Source: Sinonovacula constricta (taxonomy: Eukaryota > Mollusca > Bivalvia > Cardiida > Solecurtidae). Taken from it: a DNA stretch of 64,000 bases. The notes under the pieces are model-generated. The model saw nothing but the letters and a program-made list of their open reading frames with translations, made no database searches and had not been told where the DNA came from. A program made the translations under genes and the position numbers. Each line of letters opens with the position of its first letter. Position 1 is the first letter of the stretch. This document shows positions 40,262-51,500 of this stretch, one piece after another. Location of the stretch: positions 20,640,920 to 20,704,919 of the forward strand of contig CM017563.1 of assembly GCA_007844125.1 (NCBI GenBank), in the 5' to 3' direction.

Positions 40262-40303
40262 ATGTTATTTATTGATTTTATCGTTGAACTGCACAACTAA
40301 AAA
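40262..40303 (+). pseudogene. Block II counterpart of the 22226/27117 frame, stops after 12 codons
   Basis: The ATG and following codons (MLFIDFIVELHN, then TAA) align with the start of the 88- and 81-codon frames at 22226 and 27117 (MLFTGFIVKLQN...). The frame is thus closed in the older paralogue. The simplest reading is that none of the three is a gene. It is listed because it is the test that decides against those frames. Confidence 0.35.
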
Positions 40304-43300
40304 TGTAACTAAAAAATCTACTTATAAAGGCGAACCCTTATAAGGCAAATCTTCAAATGTTGAAAAGAATCTATACAAGGGGTGCATACACGTCTTCTAA
40401 CCATTTGTATAGTTTCTGTTTAGGCATACAAAGCATGCCTAGAATATATAGAAATCTTCTGGAACCGTATTCGGCCATGATTCTTATTGATGTTGACTTA
40501 ACACGTTTATGCCATTCGTAGATTTTAGTTGTGTTTAAGTTTGCTTCTTCGTACTTTCGCTGCTTAAGTAATGGCTCATTTCATGTCATTAATGGCATTC
40601 TGTATTTCTAGTTTTAGTTCGCACACATCGTTTTGCGCAAAATGTTTACTTTGTTTGTTATTTACGTCTCACTGCCCATTGGACTGTATCCATATACATT
40701 AACAAAATATATTATTATGCTTAGTCGAATAATAAAAAGATATCCAGTTTGTTAAGTTCAATACCTTATCAAACGATTGAACAATGCCTTGCTAAACAAT
40801 GTGTTCATTTAACAAATGGCATTAAACCTTTTGCCTAACAAATATTAACCAACTATTCTTTTTTCTAATAATCTGTTTTTGATTAATAAATAATACTGCA
40901 GCAGCGTTCCTAGGAAAATAATAAGTTAAGTACTACTTTAATGTTGAGATTTTATGAAAACCATTCTTATCTCAGTAAGTAGTTGATTACATGATTAGAT
41001 GACTCTAATTTTGGTCCCGATAATGTTTTGTTTAATTGTAATATAATTTCAAATTAAGTAAGATTCATTAATATGGCCATTCACTATTGCATCATCCTAA
41101 ATCCATTCGAAACTAAATGTCAAGGAATTGCAAAATGATGATTATTTTTTTTAAAACATCTTAGTCATACGGTCCTGAAGAAGTTGTTCTTAATTAAGAC
41201 TAGTGGTTGCCAATAACGGTACACCTTGAAATTTATTTGTCGACTTAAACTTAATTATACTGCCGACAAGACATTGTCTTACTAACAAGGACAGAAGAAA
41301 TTCCATGATTAACAAGATAATAATGATATATTCCTTTAAGTACAAACCGCGATGTCGTAACGTAGCCATAGCAACTTTCAACAAAATTAACAAACTGAAA
41401 TCTAATTACTGTTTTTTGCATCCTTGTCTAGCATTATGTTTACCTGATCTTGGCATGTTGTTTTTAGAATGTATAGCATCATTAAAATCATTTAAAACAA
41501 GCACATACGTAGAGTACAGAGTAACTCATCTGTCATTAGGTTTAATTAGGTTCAAATAAAGGTGTGTTTTTAAACTGAAATAAGATGTAATGTAGTCTGA
41601 CTAGTATGACTTTTGTATTATTGAACTGTAATGATTAATGGTTACTCAAGCTATAGTTCATCTTTTACTTTCTTTTCATGAAGCATATGTTTCTATGTAT
41701 AAACTATTAATTGACTTTTTAAGTAGAAATATTTGTTGTCGACTTTAATATCTTGATCACACTTAACTCTTGCATCAATATATTAAATATGTTTTTATTT
41801 GACTTCTTGTTGTCTGTAGGTTCACAACGCGATTTCTTTTATAAGTATTAAACATTATTTTTATAGCAATGAATATTCCTAATGCAATTCTTAAAATTAT
41901 TTTTGACATGTCTTTGAATGAAGATGAAGCCAGATTTAAACTTGCAGAAGAAAGCTGTTTATTACAGAAGACTATTTAACAGTACATGGTGAGAAGCCCT
42001 GTCTTGTGACCACAAGTGTACCATTGAAAAGAAGTCTCATTTGAGATTATTCTCAATTTTCATTTTAACTTAGCATTTCGAACGTTATTAGGACGTTCAT
42101 TAACACTACATCAAATGATCTATAAAATAATATTCTGATACTTTGATTTCTTTAAGAGTCTCTCTTGGTTTTAATATTTGACCTTCACTAAAATCACAAC
42201 AAAAATCACAACAAATCAAATTGGGTCAAGAAATATTGTGATTAAACATATCTATACAGTTAAATTTTAACCAAATTACTGGTTAAAATTGTTTATACCA
42301 AAATAAATTGCATGGAAACATTATAAGTATGAATAAATTATCTAGCATCGAAAATTAATATACTAGGCTATAGCTAATCATTGTATCGATAACAGTGTTT
42401 GCAAATAGAGACATATGCTAAAATTTATCGTTTCAAATGCAAAAATTATATAAGTTTATAAATTTGGTTTGACAGTAGCAGTATCACTATGTTTTTTTAA
42501 ATCTGCGACATGTTCGCGAAAAAGTGTATACCTTTTGGACAAAGATGTTTATGCAATTTTGTAAGACACAGAAAGTAAAATAGGTCTGCGTTTTTAACAT
42601 GGCATTTATCTTTTAAACCTTTTAGATTATTTTTAAACGTATTATTTATTTTAGGTTACCGCCAACAAACGAAATAAATTTATATAAATTACCGTCATAT
42701 AAGGGCTAACCACGAACAGATTTGTATCAAAGTGAAATAGATGAACTTGCTTATATGAACAATATTGCTGACATAAAACATACTGATTAACCAATACTAC
42801 CAAAAAGGTTCCATGGGAAATCGTCAACAAAATACCATTTCAAAAAACTGTTTGCAAAGAATATTAGAAATTAAAGCGTCAAAAAAATAAAAATTCCGCA
42901 TTGATAATATGATAAACAATCCACTAGTTTAATGGAAAATATACATGTATATATGAGATATTATATTTTCAGCTTCTATCTACTTTAGAAGACATAATGT
43001 AGCATTTCGGTATCTTGTATGCATATGTGTAGGTGTTTTTTTTTCGAATTACAAAACTGTATGTTTCAAGTAAGACTTCCCTTTATTCGTCTGTTAGTCA
43101 ATTAGTTGCCAGTAACTGATAAGGGCAAACTCAACCCGTCGACACATCAAGTTGCTCTTTCTTTTGCAGAATTAAACTCATAGACAGGGCAAGTTTAAAC
43201 TCAACAGGTTCAAATTATTGCAAACATTCAGCACTTTTCTCGTTAACTGATTGAAATGGTTGTAACATGTCGTAACTAGGTATAATCTATTATCGTGTTA

Positions 43301-43423
43301 ACCTATAACTTTGATGGAAATGCAATAATTACACACTCGTATTTTGTTAAATAATTGCTTTTTCATTTCACTAAAAGTGTGTTTGTTTGATCAAGACAAA
43401 AGCACATGCAATCATTCGTCTTA

Positions 43424-43695
43424 TATAGGTAAATAAGAAAAGGTCCTATCAAAATTTCCACAGATATTTAATTTTTATCTATAGACAAAGGCAAACAAGG
43501 CAAATGTAAATGTGACAAAAACACAGAGACGAGACATAACACACAAAAAGAAAAACCATCAGTTACCGCCTTTAAACGGTCAGTCGGCAAAAGGGCTAAC
43601 TGGGGTGCTTAAACCTGGTTTGTGGAGCGCTCCAACCTCGCACTTCCTGAAGGTTTTTCTATCAAACATAAATAAAAATATCCCGTCAAAGTAAA
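43424..43695 (+). repeat. Repeat C, copy 6 (+), best copy
   Basis: The most complete plus-oriented copy. Order: AGGTAAATAAGAAAAGGTCC, TTTCCACAGATATTTAA, AGACAAAGGCAAACAAGGC, CAGAGACGAGACATAACACA, CAGTTACCGCC, AACGGTCAGTCGGC, GGGTGCTTAAACC, GTGGAGCGCTCC and CGCACTTCCTGAAGG. GGAGCGCTCC is a perfect 10 bp palindrome. The flanking sequence aligns with block I near 31.09 kb, which lacks it, giving an empty-site comparison. The 60-codon frame at 43512-43694 is the repeat. Confidence 0.85.
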
Positions 43696-44329
43696 ATTAT
43701 ATTATAATTTTAAACAAAATATCTTATTATCTTCCGTTATGCGCATATCTGTCGAAGCCTTCAACTTTGTAAATATTTCTATTTGTTTTTGTTTTTTTAA
43801 TGTTCAACATTAATATACAATTGAAAAAAAAAATTTCAAAAAAAAATACTATATAAATAATCTTGTAAATTAAGCTCGGGGTGACACGCAATACAGTGCA
43901 TTGCATTTACAAGTCAACAACATTATAAAATCCGTAGTATGACTTAAAAGAAGTTAAATCGTTACTTAGATGTTACCAGTCAACAACAAAGTACTACATG
44001 TCACAATAGTTTCCGTCACCGCAAATCGCAAATCGATGGAGATTTATGGTTTGATAAATACATATTTTAGCGTATTGATGAAATTATAACCCTCAGAATT
44101 ACAAAGGAAAGGACAAGCCAATAGCTTATCACTGCAACCATACGTAATGCTTGATCTGCTCTCTGTTTCTTAAGGAAAATTGACAAACAGGAGTTACTTA
44201 TTACATATATTTCTGATTTTTATTTCTGAAAGTCATGTGTTGCATACAACCTCATGACGCAGTAATAAACAGTTTAGGGAGGGCCAGTTAGCAAATAACG
44301 CTGTCTCAACTGGGCTTTCGTTGTTACAA

Positions 44330-44425
44330 TAGGTAAATAAGAAGAGGTCCTATCAAAATTTCCACAGATATTTAAATTTTATCTACCAGTAGACAAAGGC
44401 AAACAAGGTAAATTTAAATGGCACA
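44330..44425 (+). repeat. Repeat C, copy 7 (+), left-end fragment
   Basis: AGGTAAATAAGAAGAGGTCC, AAAATTTCCACAGATATTTA and AGACAAAGGCAAACAAGG match the left ~95 bp of copy 6, then homology stops at AAATTTAAATGG. It is very close to copy 6 in sequence, only ~900 bp away, and may be a local duplicate of its left end. Confidence 0.8.
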
Positions 44426-45930
44426 CGTTAATTTCCGGACAGAGCATTATTTGAAGAAATGACCGAAGTGTTTCGATGGGTAACTAGCTGTTCATTCCTA
44501 TTTGATTTCGTATCATTATATACTTAAGAAGTGATTTAGCAACCTCGAACCACGTTGTGTTAAGTCGTTTTAATTCTTAACTGTTACTGTGATTTTTGCG
44601 TTGTTTTGTAGTAACTTTAATTTTCGTCAATATTTTTTTTAATATTTAATACTTTTTGATACAGACAATATGCGGTACAAATATTGTGACATATGACAAA
44701 TACAACACATCTTGATGTCTTAAATTCCTTTGATGTCCATCATTGATGTGATTTCGATAATGTTTCCTATTAAAACACCAATTAGACGCCCTTTGATATT
44801 TTAGTCTTGTCAATGATTACTTTATTTGTGCTGTTAATATTTTGCAAACGAAACTTAAAACATATGTTGACAATATTTGCGGATATTGAAAAATAATTTT
44901 CCCGTTCAAAGGATTTATGAACTGTTGCACGCTATTTCCGTTGTATTTTGAAATAAGCCAGTTTCAACCAGTTGCAAACATTAAAACCTTTTTAGCTCGC
45001 AAGGACCATCAATCAAATCAAAACAAAATGTAATTGTAGGGATTCATTTTCTTAAAATAATGTTTAGACCAAACGTCTTTCTAATAGGACATTTCCATCT
45101 GCAAACGAAGGCCGGTTTAAAGAGAATCAGGGATGCGATTGAGTTACGGTCTTATCTAATTAAATAGTTATATTTAAAAACCATAACACATGACCATACT
45201 TTGAGCAAAACTTCGCTAAATGGCAACATATTTAATTGTTTTCCTTTTACATAACTAAAAGAAATAATGTTTTCGTAATCTTGTATCCTTAATCATATGA
45301 TGTGTTTAGTTTTTGATCAACGACAATTAAGTTGTGTGAAGAATGGCGGCTGGAAGTGACTACTAATCTGATTAAAGTATATTTTCTCCATCATCTAAAT
45401 CCATCCAAAACAATGCCATATTGCATAAAACGACACACTTTTTACTAGCAAAGTGAGAAAAGTAATGGTATCCAAGAGGTTAGACGGTATTGTTTAAAAT
45501 CTTCTTTTTCTTTCAACATAACTAAAACTAAATATGCTTCCAATCTTATGTCCGTTATTCTATTCTAAAGAATCCTTATATCAAAATCTAAAAAACGCAA
45601 TAAATTCATTCTATATTCACTGTTGTTGACACATATTGCATAAAGATTACTTACTTGTAAAGTGAGTGAAGCATGAAATGGTATCGAAGAGGCTAGATGT
45701 TTTGACTAACGATCATCAAGTAAATGGTAAATGTACATGTAATAATATTTTAGGGCTAGGCGCTTTCTTTTATTGGTTTAAATGCATTGATTCTTACTGT
45801 ATTACCTTATTAATATTATTCTTCTACAGAAGATAGTATCTGTTCAATTTTACTGCTTGTGTTTTAAATTTCTAATTGCTCTACTTTATTGAGCATGTGT
45901 CAAGCTTGATATAAACTAATCCGACTGGCA

Positions 45931-46292
45931 TTTATCCGAGTTAAAATTGTACTAAATAATGACTTAATTTTAATGATATAATGCATTATGAACTAAGCAT
46001 GTAGACTTATTTTACTATCTGTTCATGATAATCATAATTCCGGGGCAGCAAAAGTTGTCTCAAAGTAAATGTTCTCAAGTTTAACATAAAAAGGAGATCA
46101 TGTGCAACATGTCTTTTTCATCCGTAGCAAATGTTCTCCGTCAAAGGGTTTCCCATTATGTCTAATAAAGAAGAAATTGGCAACATTGTCTGCGTATCAA
46201 TTTGAAACCCACAGCCAATCTTAAAGACATGCATATTTCTTGGAATCGATTTATTATGATAGATGGACTGTATTGACCTTTTCGAAATTACT
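45931..46292. other. No gene seen
   Basis: AT-rich, no repeat matched. Confidence 0.4.
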
Positions 46293-46323
46293 AAATCTCG
46301 CGCAATCTCGGTTCGCGAGATTT
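46293..46323. promoter_or_regulatory. CGCG inverted repeat, possible promoter element
   Basis: AAATCTCGCG (46293-46302) and CGCGAGATTT (46314-46323) are perfect 10 bp inverted repeats around an 11 bp spacer. A further GATCTCGCG lies near 46349. TCTCGCG/CGCGAGA half-sites resemble the TCTCGCGAGA promoter motif known from animals. This stands about 180 bp upstream of the THAP remnant, so it may be what is left of its promoter. The region is CpG-rich compared with its surroundings. Regulatory function is inference. Confidence 0.35.
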
Positions 46324-46502
46324 GAGGTCAGTGGGGTTCCGTTTATGATCTCGCGTGTAAACATGAACAGCTGACTTACTTTTGTTTCTTCTTCACACAC
46401 AAAAAGAGGGGCAAAGTGAATAAAAATGACACACCAAATCATCAGAACTTGCATTGATATGTTTTTAATGAATTTTACTCGCTAAGATAATTTTATTTTG
46501 CT

Positions 46503-46819
46503 ATGGGACAGAACGATTTCTGCTGTGCTGAAGGTTGTAACCACGAGAGATCTCGAGGTACCACATGCAATTTTTAAAAGATTCCTTACGATAAAAAGTT
46601 CAGACCTGCGGGGCTGACAAATTGAAGAAATGGATATGTTGTCATTTAGCCTTTATTTCCAATCAAAATTTAAATTATCTTCTAAATTATGTCATTTTGA
46701 AGACCATCCCACTTCCCCCCACCGCCAAGTCAAGGAAAACATGGTCTAAAGTGCCAAGTATATTTTCCCATAGACCAGCAGTAAGGAGGCCTCAAGATGA
46801 CAATCAAAAGAAAACATAA
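46503..46819 (+). pseudogene. Broken THAP zinc-finger domain
   Basis: From the ATG at 46503 the frame reads MGQNDFCCAEGCNHERSRG, the start of a THAP C2CH zinc finger (C-x2/4-C followed by Asn and basic residues). It continues TTCNF, a TAA stop, then KIPYDKKFR, in the place of the family's F-x-x-(I/F)-P-x-(D) stretch, and LTN, a TGA stop, and RNGYVV. Downstream in another frame (within 46622-46819) comes KVPSIFSHRPAVRRP, matching the conserved AVPxIF end of THAP domains. The invariant Trp position appears as Gly (GGG). There are two in-frame stops plus a frame change, so it cannot make a THAP protein as read. THAP proteins bind DNA, and the domain also occurs in P-element-type transposases; which source applies cannot be told. 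An intron instead of a frameshift is possible but would not remove the stops. Confidence 0.6.
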
Positions 46820-47929
46820 AAACTATGCCTGGTAAGCTACCCTTTTTTGATTAGCACCCCCTCCCCCACCCAACAGGCAAAAACCAACCAAAAAACCCTC
46901 TTTTATTAAGGTTATTTTGATTTCAAATAAAGTGAATTACACGAAACTCTCTAATAAAAATTCTGTTTGTGGTTGAAGAAGAAAAAATGTTTATATTTAT
47001 ATATTCCTTGAGTAATCTGATATCATTTGTGTTTGACTAAAAAACTCCATGGATACATACTAGTGAACATTGGAGTCTGTCTGCATGCAAAATTATAAAA
47101 CACAAATAATGTTTATGTTTAATTACAAACATGTATTCTGTTTTGCAGTCTGAAAAAACTGAAAAACAACTGAAAAACAACTGAAATATTTTGCATATTT
47201 TTGTCTAAAACTCCCATGATGCTTGCTTTAAATATTAATCTTAAATGTTTAAGTTTGAATAATGAAATCACTTAGTATCACTGCCGTCGGTGCACTTTTA
47301 TAATTTCAATCATTCAATGAACTATTTGAGTCTTCTTATAAATTTGTGTGGCACTTTCAAAGCATTATATCTGGCAAATATCTAAAGAACATTTATGCAA
47401 ACAACGATATGAGCCAAAGACACTGCCTCGTTTCAGGAAGATAGATTTTTCGACACGTAGTTCAACATTCGGATAAGATTAGCAGACTGTTACAAAAGTC
47501 AATACAATAAAGCGGTCTTACAATCTTCTGGGGCTTACTTTAGGTAATACTACTATTTTGGCATTATTTTAAATTCTATTTTATTTTACAACGTATCTTA
47601 CTTTGAAAGTACTCTATTTTCATTACTTCTCCTATCACTATTGTTTTTTTTATAAAAGCAGCGTTGCCAGTCTACATAGTAATTAGTAGTAGACGATTTT
47701 ATTAAGTAAATTGTCTATCAGAATAATATATACTGAGGATATAATTATCAGTTATTATTAAAAGACGATACGCAACAAACGATAAAATGGTCGTTTTACC
47801 AACCAGCTGCTCAAAACGTTGAGCTTAGTTATCTCTGACTGTTAAAATAAAGTATTTAAGATATATTGTGCCTTAACAATGTACGCAAATATGATATATA
47901 GAACTTTGTAACGAGTATGTTTCATGACA
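46820..47929. other. AT-rich DNA, no gene seen
   Basis: A C/A-rich patch (46855-46900) and tandem GAAAAACAACT units near 47161 are the only local structure. Confidence 0.4.
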
Positions 47930-48160
47930 ATGACCTTTTGTTAAAAGTTAACATAATGAATCTCGTTTGTTAAGAATCCGTCAAATTGTTCTGGCTCAAA
48001 AGGGAATTGCAATTATTTTTCAAAAGCAATCTAAGGGTATTTCGCCTATACAGCAATATATAAGTCTGCGTCGACAAGTAACACGAAGCTCCTAATTGCA
48101 AAAAAAAGACAACGAAGTGCACGGCGCAAACCATAAATTGCAAACACTAATATTGTATTG
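47930..48160 (+). repeat. Third fragment related to 16.0 and 37.7 kb
   Basis: GCTC(A/G)AAA(A)GGGAA, then TTTTTCAAAAGCAATCTA and A.TATTTC near 48000-48045, align with 37695-37750 (GCTCGAAAAGGGAA, TTCAAAAGCAATCTAGAG). CTAATTGCAAA and CGCAAACCATAAATTG follow. It suggests a third, very eroded piece of the duplicated unit. Short and weak. Confidence 0.4.
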
Positions 48161-48390
48161 GCCTGAAGCACGCCAAGGACACAACTTCTTTGGAAATGTG
48201 TTGATCAGCTCAGGTAAACAGTAAACATCTGTTGCATTTTAGTTTTGCGTCGAAAACAAGTGCATTTAGAAATACGTATGTGCATTTTAATAGTTGACTT
48301 CTTCTGTCTGATCTGGTTCGAACAAAGGTTAAACGTAGCTCCACTTTTGTGCATTTTTTCAAAAGGAATAGGCAACTTTAAATAAAATGA

Positions 48391-48489
48391 ATTATTTATT
48401 ATTATTATTATAATTATTATTATTATTATTTTATATTATTATTATTATTATTATACTTACTTGTAGTAGTAGTAGTGGTTGAAGTAGTT

Positions 48490-48545
<56 letters not shown>

Positions 48546-48565
48546 TGTTGTTGTTGTTGTGGTAG
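48391..48565. repeat. Compound trinucleotide microsatellite ATT/GTA/GTT
   Basis: Runs of ATT (48391-48454), then GTA units (about 48463-48544), then GTT units (48544-48561). The 64-codon minus frame of Leu/Gln/Ile runs at 48431-48625 is this array. Confidence 0.95.
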
Positions 48566-51500
48566 TTTGTAAATATACAAATCTTCAAGAATGTAGAGAA
48601 TACAGACATTGTATTTATTGTACAAGACATCAGTGATTTTTATTGATGTTTCAAATGAACCTGCGTGTTACTATGTTTGAATTGCTCTAAAAACGTCTGT
48701 TTTCCTGGAGTAAACTTACATTCTAATATTTACATTATAGACAAATAATTTACCTTCTTTAAGTTAAATTGAAAACTGATATCAAGATAGTAACAAAGTC
48801 CATAAGGAAAATGTGGAAGGCTTAAACTCTTGTTTCAGGCAATTAAAGATTGTTTATCCGATAGAACCTATAAAATAAATGTGTACCTTAACTTGTTTGT
48901 TTTTACTTCTTAAAATTCTGTTTTGACTGCCTTTAAAAAATTACAAAATCAGCTGACTGGTTGACACGAATAATGTCGTCAAAATTCTTTGAGTTTTTGG
49001 CGGTAACTTAAATCGTTTTTGCGAAAATACTATAAGAGTTGTTAACAATAGGTTAGTTTTGTGTTATCTATTTGTGACATAGTTTATACACAGAATGAGA
49101 AACAATTTCAAGAAATATTTTGCATCAATATGAAATCGATAACTGTAAAACAGATGGAATTTCCAGAATTAATTTATCTTCTAACTGCACATTTAAGAAC
49201 GCACGCTGTGTTATGTGTACGCTTATGTGTATTGAAATGACGCGTACTTTAGAATATGTCACTCAAAGTTACGGTCTGATAAACAGTCGTATCCCCGATT
49301 TCTCATCGGCAAGTGTCTATGGAATGGAGACTGGAAATTAATTGATAACAATGTAACAAGCCAGAAAGTAGCAGTTATTCAGTTTATTTCAAGGTAAAGT
49401 TTGTTGTCAGCTTATGGAGTGTTGGCATGTGGACGAGAATAAATTTGGATTCTGGACCAGATTTTGGTTTTTGGTAATGAGTGAGAATTCTTCTGATCAT
49501 AATACAATGATGTTACTGGTACTACCTCATTTCTTTCTCCTTCGCCCTCTCGCGCTCACTCTCCCTGTCTCTCTTTCTCTGTCTCTCCGTTACCAATAAC
49601 CCATTAAATTGTTTTCTGCAAGCAAATTACAAGGTTGGAACACATCCGTGCTTATTATATACATTATAAGATCATTACAATAATAATAATTAAAGTAAAA
49701 CGTCTTTTCAATTAAACTTTCATTAAACAACAGAAGGAGAAGGTTCTTATATATATATAAAAGTATATATAAAAGAACAAATTAGAAAACTGATATCCAG
49801 ATAAGTTAAGCGTGACAGAACTATGGAATTAGAGAACACACAATTAGACAAATAATATCAAAAGAAGTAAGATTAGACATGTGCTAATGAGACCGTAAGG
49901 AAAAAAACAAATCTTAAAGAGCATTCACCGTTTTGTGAAGAACTTACCGGTCATTGACAAACATTAGAAGGTAGTTGGTAGTTGGTGTGTCGCTGAGTAG
50001 GGGTGGGGTGGGGTGATATAAATATAACATAGACTAAGGCGGGATGTTCTGTCCCATTATATGCATACAAAGTTATGTTTGTGAAGTGACATTTTACAAT
50101 GCCTGATAACTCTTCATACAAAGTACTCAAAGGAGACTAATCATGTAAACTAGTAAAACTAGTTTAATCTCAGCTTTTAAAATAACATGGATTTGATAAC
50201 TACTTATTGAAAATAGTTAACCATATATATATATAGTTTTATGCTATGTCCGAATTCTTGTAACCCTAACTATGATTATATGAAGCCACTGTTAACTATA
50301 CTGGAAAATGTCTATAGTTTCTTTCATTAATATATCGCAAATCAGCAAAGAGCACGAAAGACATTAGATAGATTAAATGAATCGACACACATTATCACTC
50401 CGAGATATTAAAGTTCATCTTTAACTACATCTACTTATTTCAAACCATATTCCTTTAGTAGTCCTGTCATAACATTATGGTCCAAACATTCGCCATTGAT
50501 TTAAAATAATGTAACACATATTTTATTAACCAAAGTATTGAATTTACTTAATGCATGCACGCTGATTTTCTAATGTGTGTTTTCCCCGAACAATAACAAT
50601 AAAAGTTACATTTTTCCATTGAATTGCTGTAGTAATGGAAAGGCAATATTTAAAATATTCAGAAATTCGATATGAATTAAAACAAAAACTTGTTTTAAAG
50701 ATTCAAATATATCAATTTGTGTTCAATTCAATGTGCTAAAGCCATTTGATTAAACATATTGAATAGTTAAATATAACACCTACCTTTAGTTTTGTACTTG
50801 ATACTATTGCGTTTACATCGTTCAGGTGGTCTTTAAAAATTAAATTGCATAGCAAAGGATTATATGTAGATCTACTACTTTCAAAAAATATAAATATAAA
50901 TAATATTAATTTTAAAGATTCACAAGGTGCTTCAATTTAAAATATATTTTACTCTGTGGTCACTAATATTGATTTATATTTTTGAATATAAACATCATTC
51001 CATACTCACCAGGAACGCTTCTTGTTTTAGACCCGGCTATCATGGAATAGTGAAGACTAAATGAAGAGATATTCGTGTTCGTTAGGGTTTGTTTGGAGTC
51101 CAGCTTCAAAAATCAGTCAACTTTATTACCATTAAAATATATATTTCTAGTGATAGCGTATGATATTTATTAAAAGTGTAGCTTGTAAAAATATATCATA
51201 TTCGTTACGTAGGTTTTAACGATGTCGTTCATATATTATACCAGTATATATGCCACACCAAGAAACAAAGTTGGATCATATATCTGCTATGGATAAAAAC
51301 AACATTTTATTTGATATTATGGCAAACTCCAGGAGAAATCTCATACACCACGTATTAAAACTTTGTAATTGTATTTACCTCACAAAACACATGGTATCAT
51401 CAACAGAATACACATTATCAACCGTAATTCTATGCATTACAATATACCTTTCTTAAGGAAGAGTTTCAATTATGCTACTAAGAAGATGTTTCCATATTTT

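Larger units (their letters stand above)
35120..45930 (+). repeat. Paralogous block II (older segmental duplication)
   Basis: Partner of block I; the anchors are listed there. Among the best preserved stretches are CGTGATCTC near 35364, AAAAGTCGGTGTTTGACTTTA at 37765, CCGCGATGTCGTAACGTAG at 41348, TTTAGTTTTTGATCAAC at 45305 and GTGAAGAATGGCGGC at 45336. Block II lacks the 4.88 kb tandem copy, the family A SINEs, the tetranucleotide array and the small local duplications of block I, so it is closer to the pre-expansion state. No coding exon is apparent. Its left part (35120-37130) is poorly aligned. Confidence 0.7.

Noticed and set aside
48431..48625. Poly-Leu/Gln protein
   Set aside because: Translation of a GTA/GTT/ATT microsatellite.
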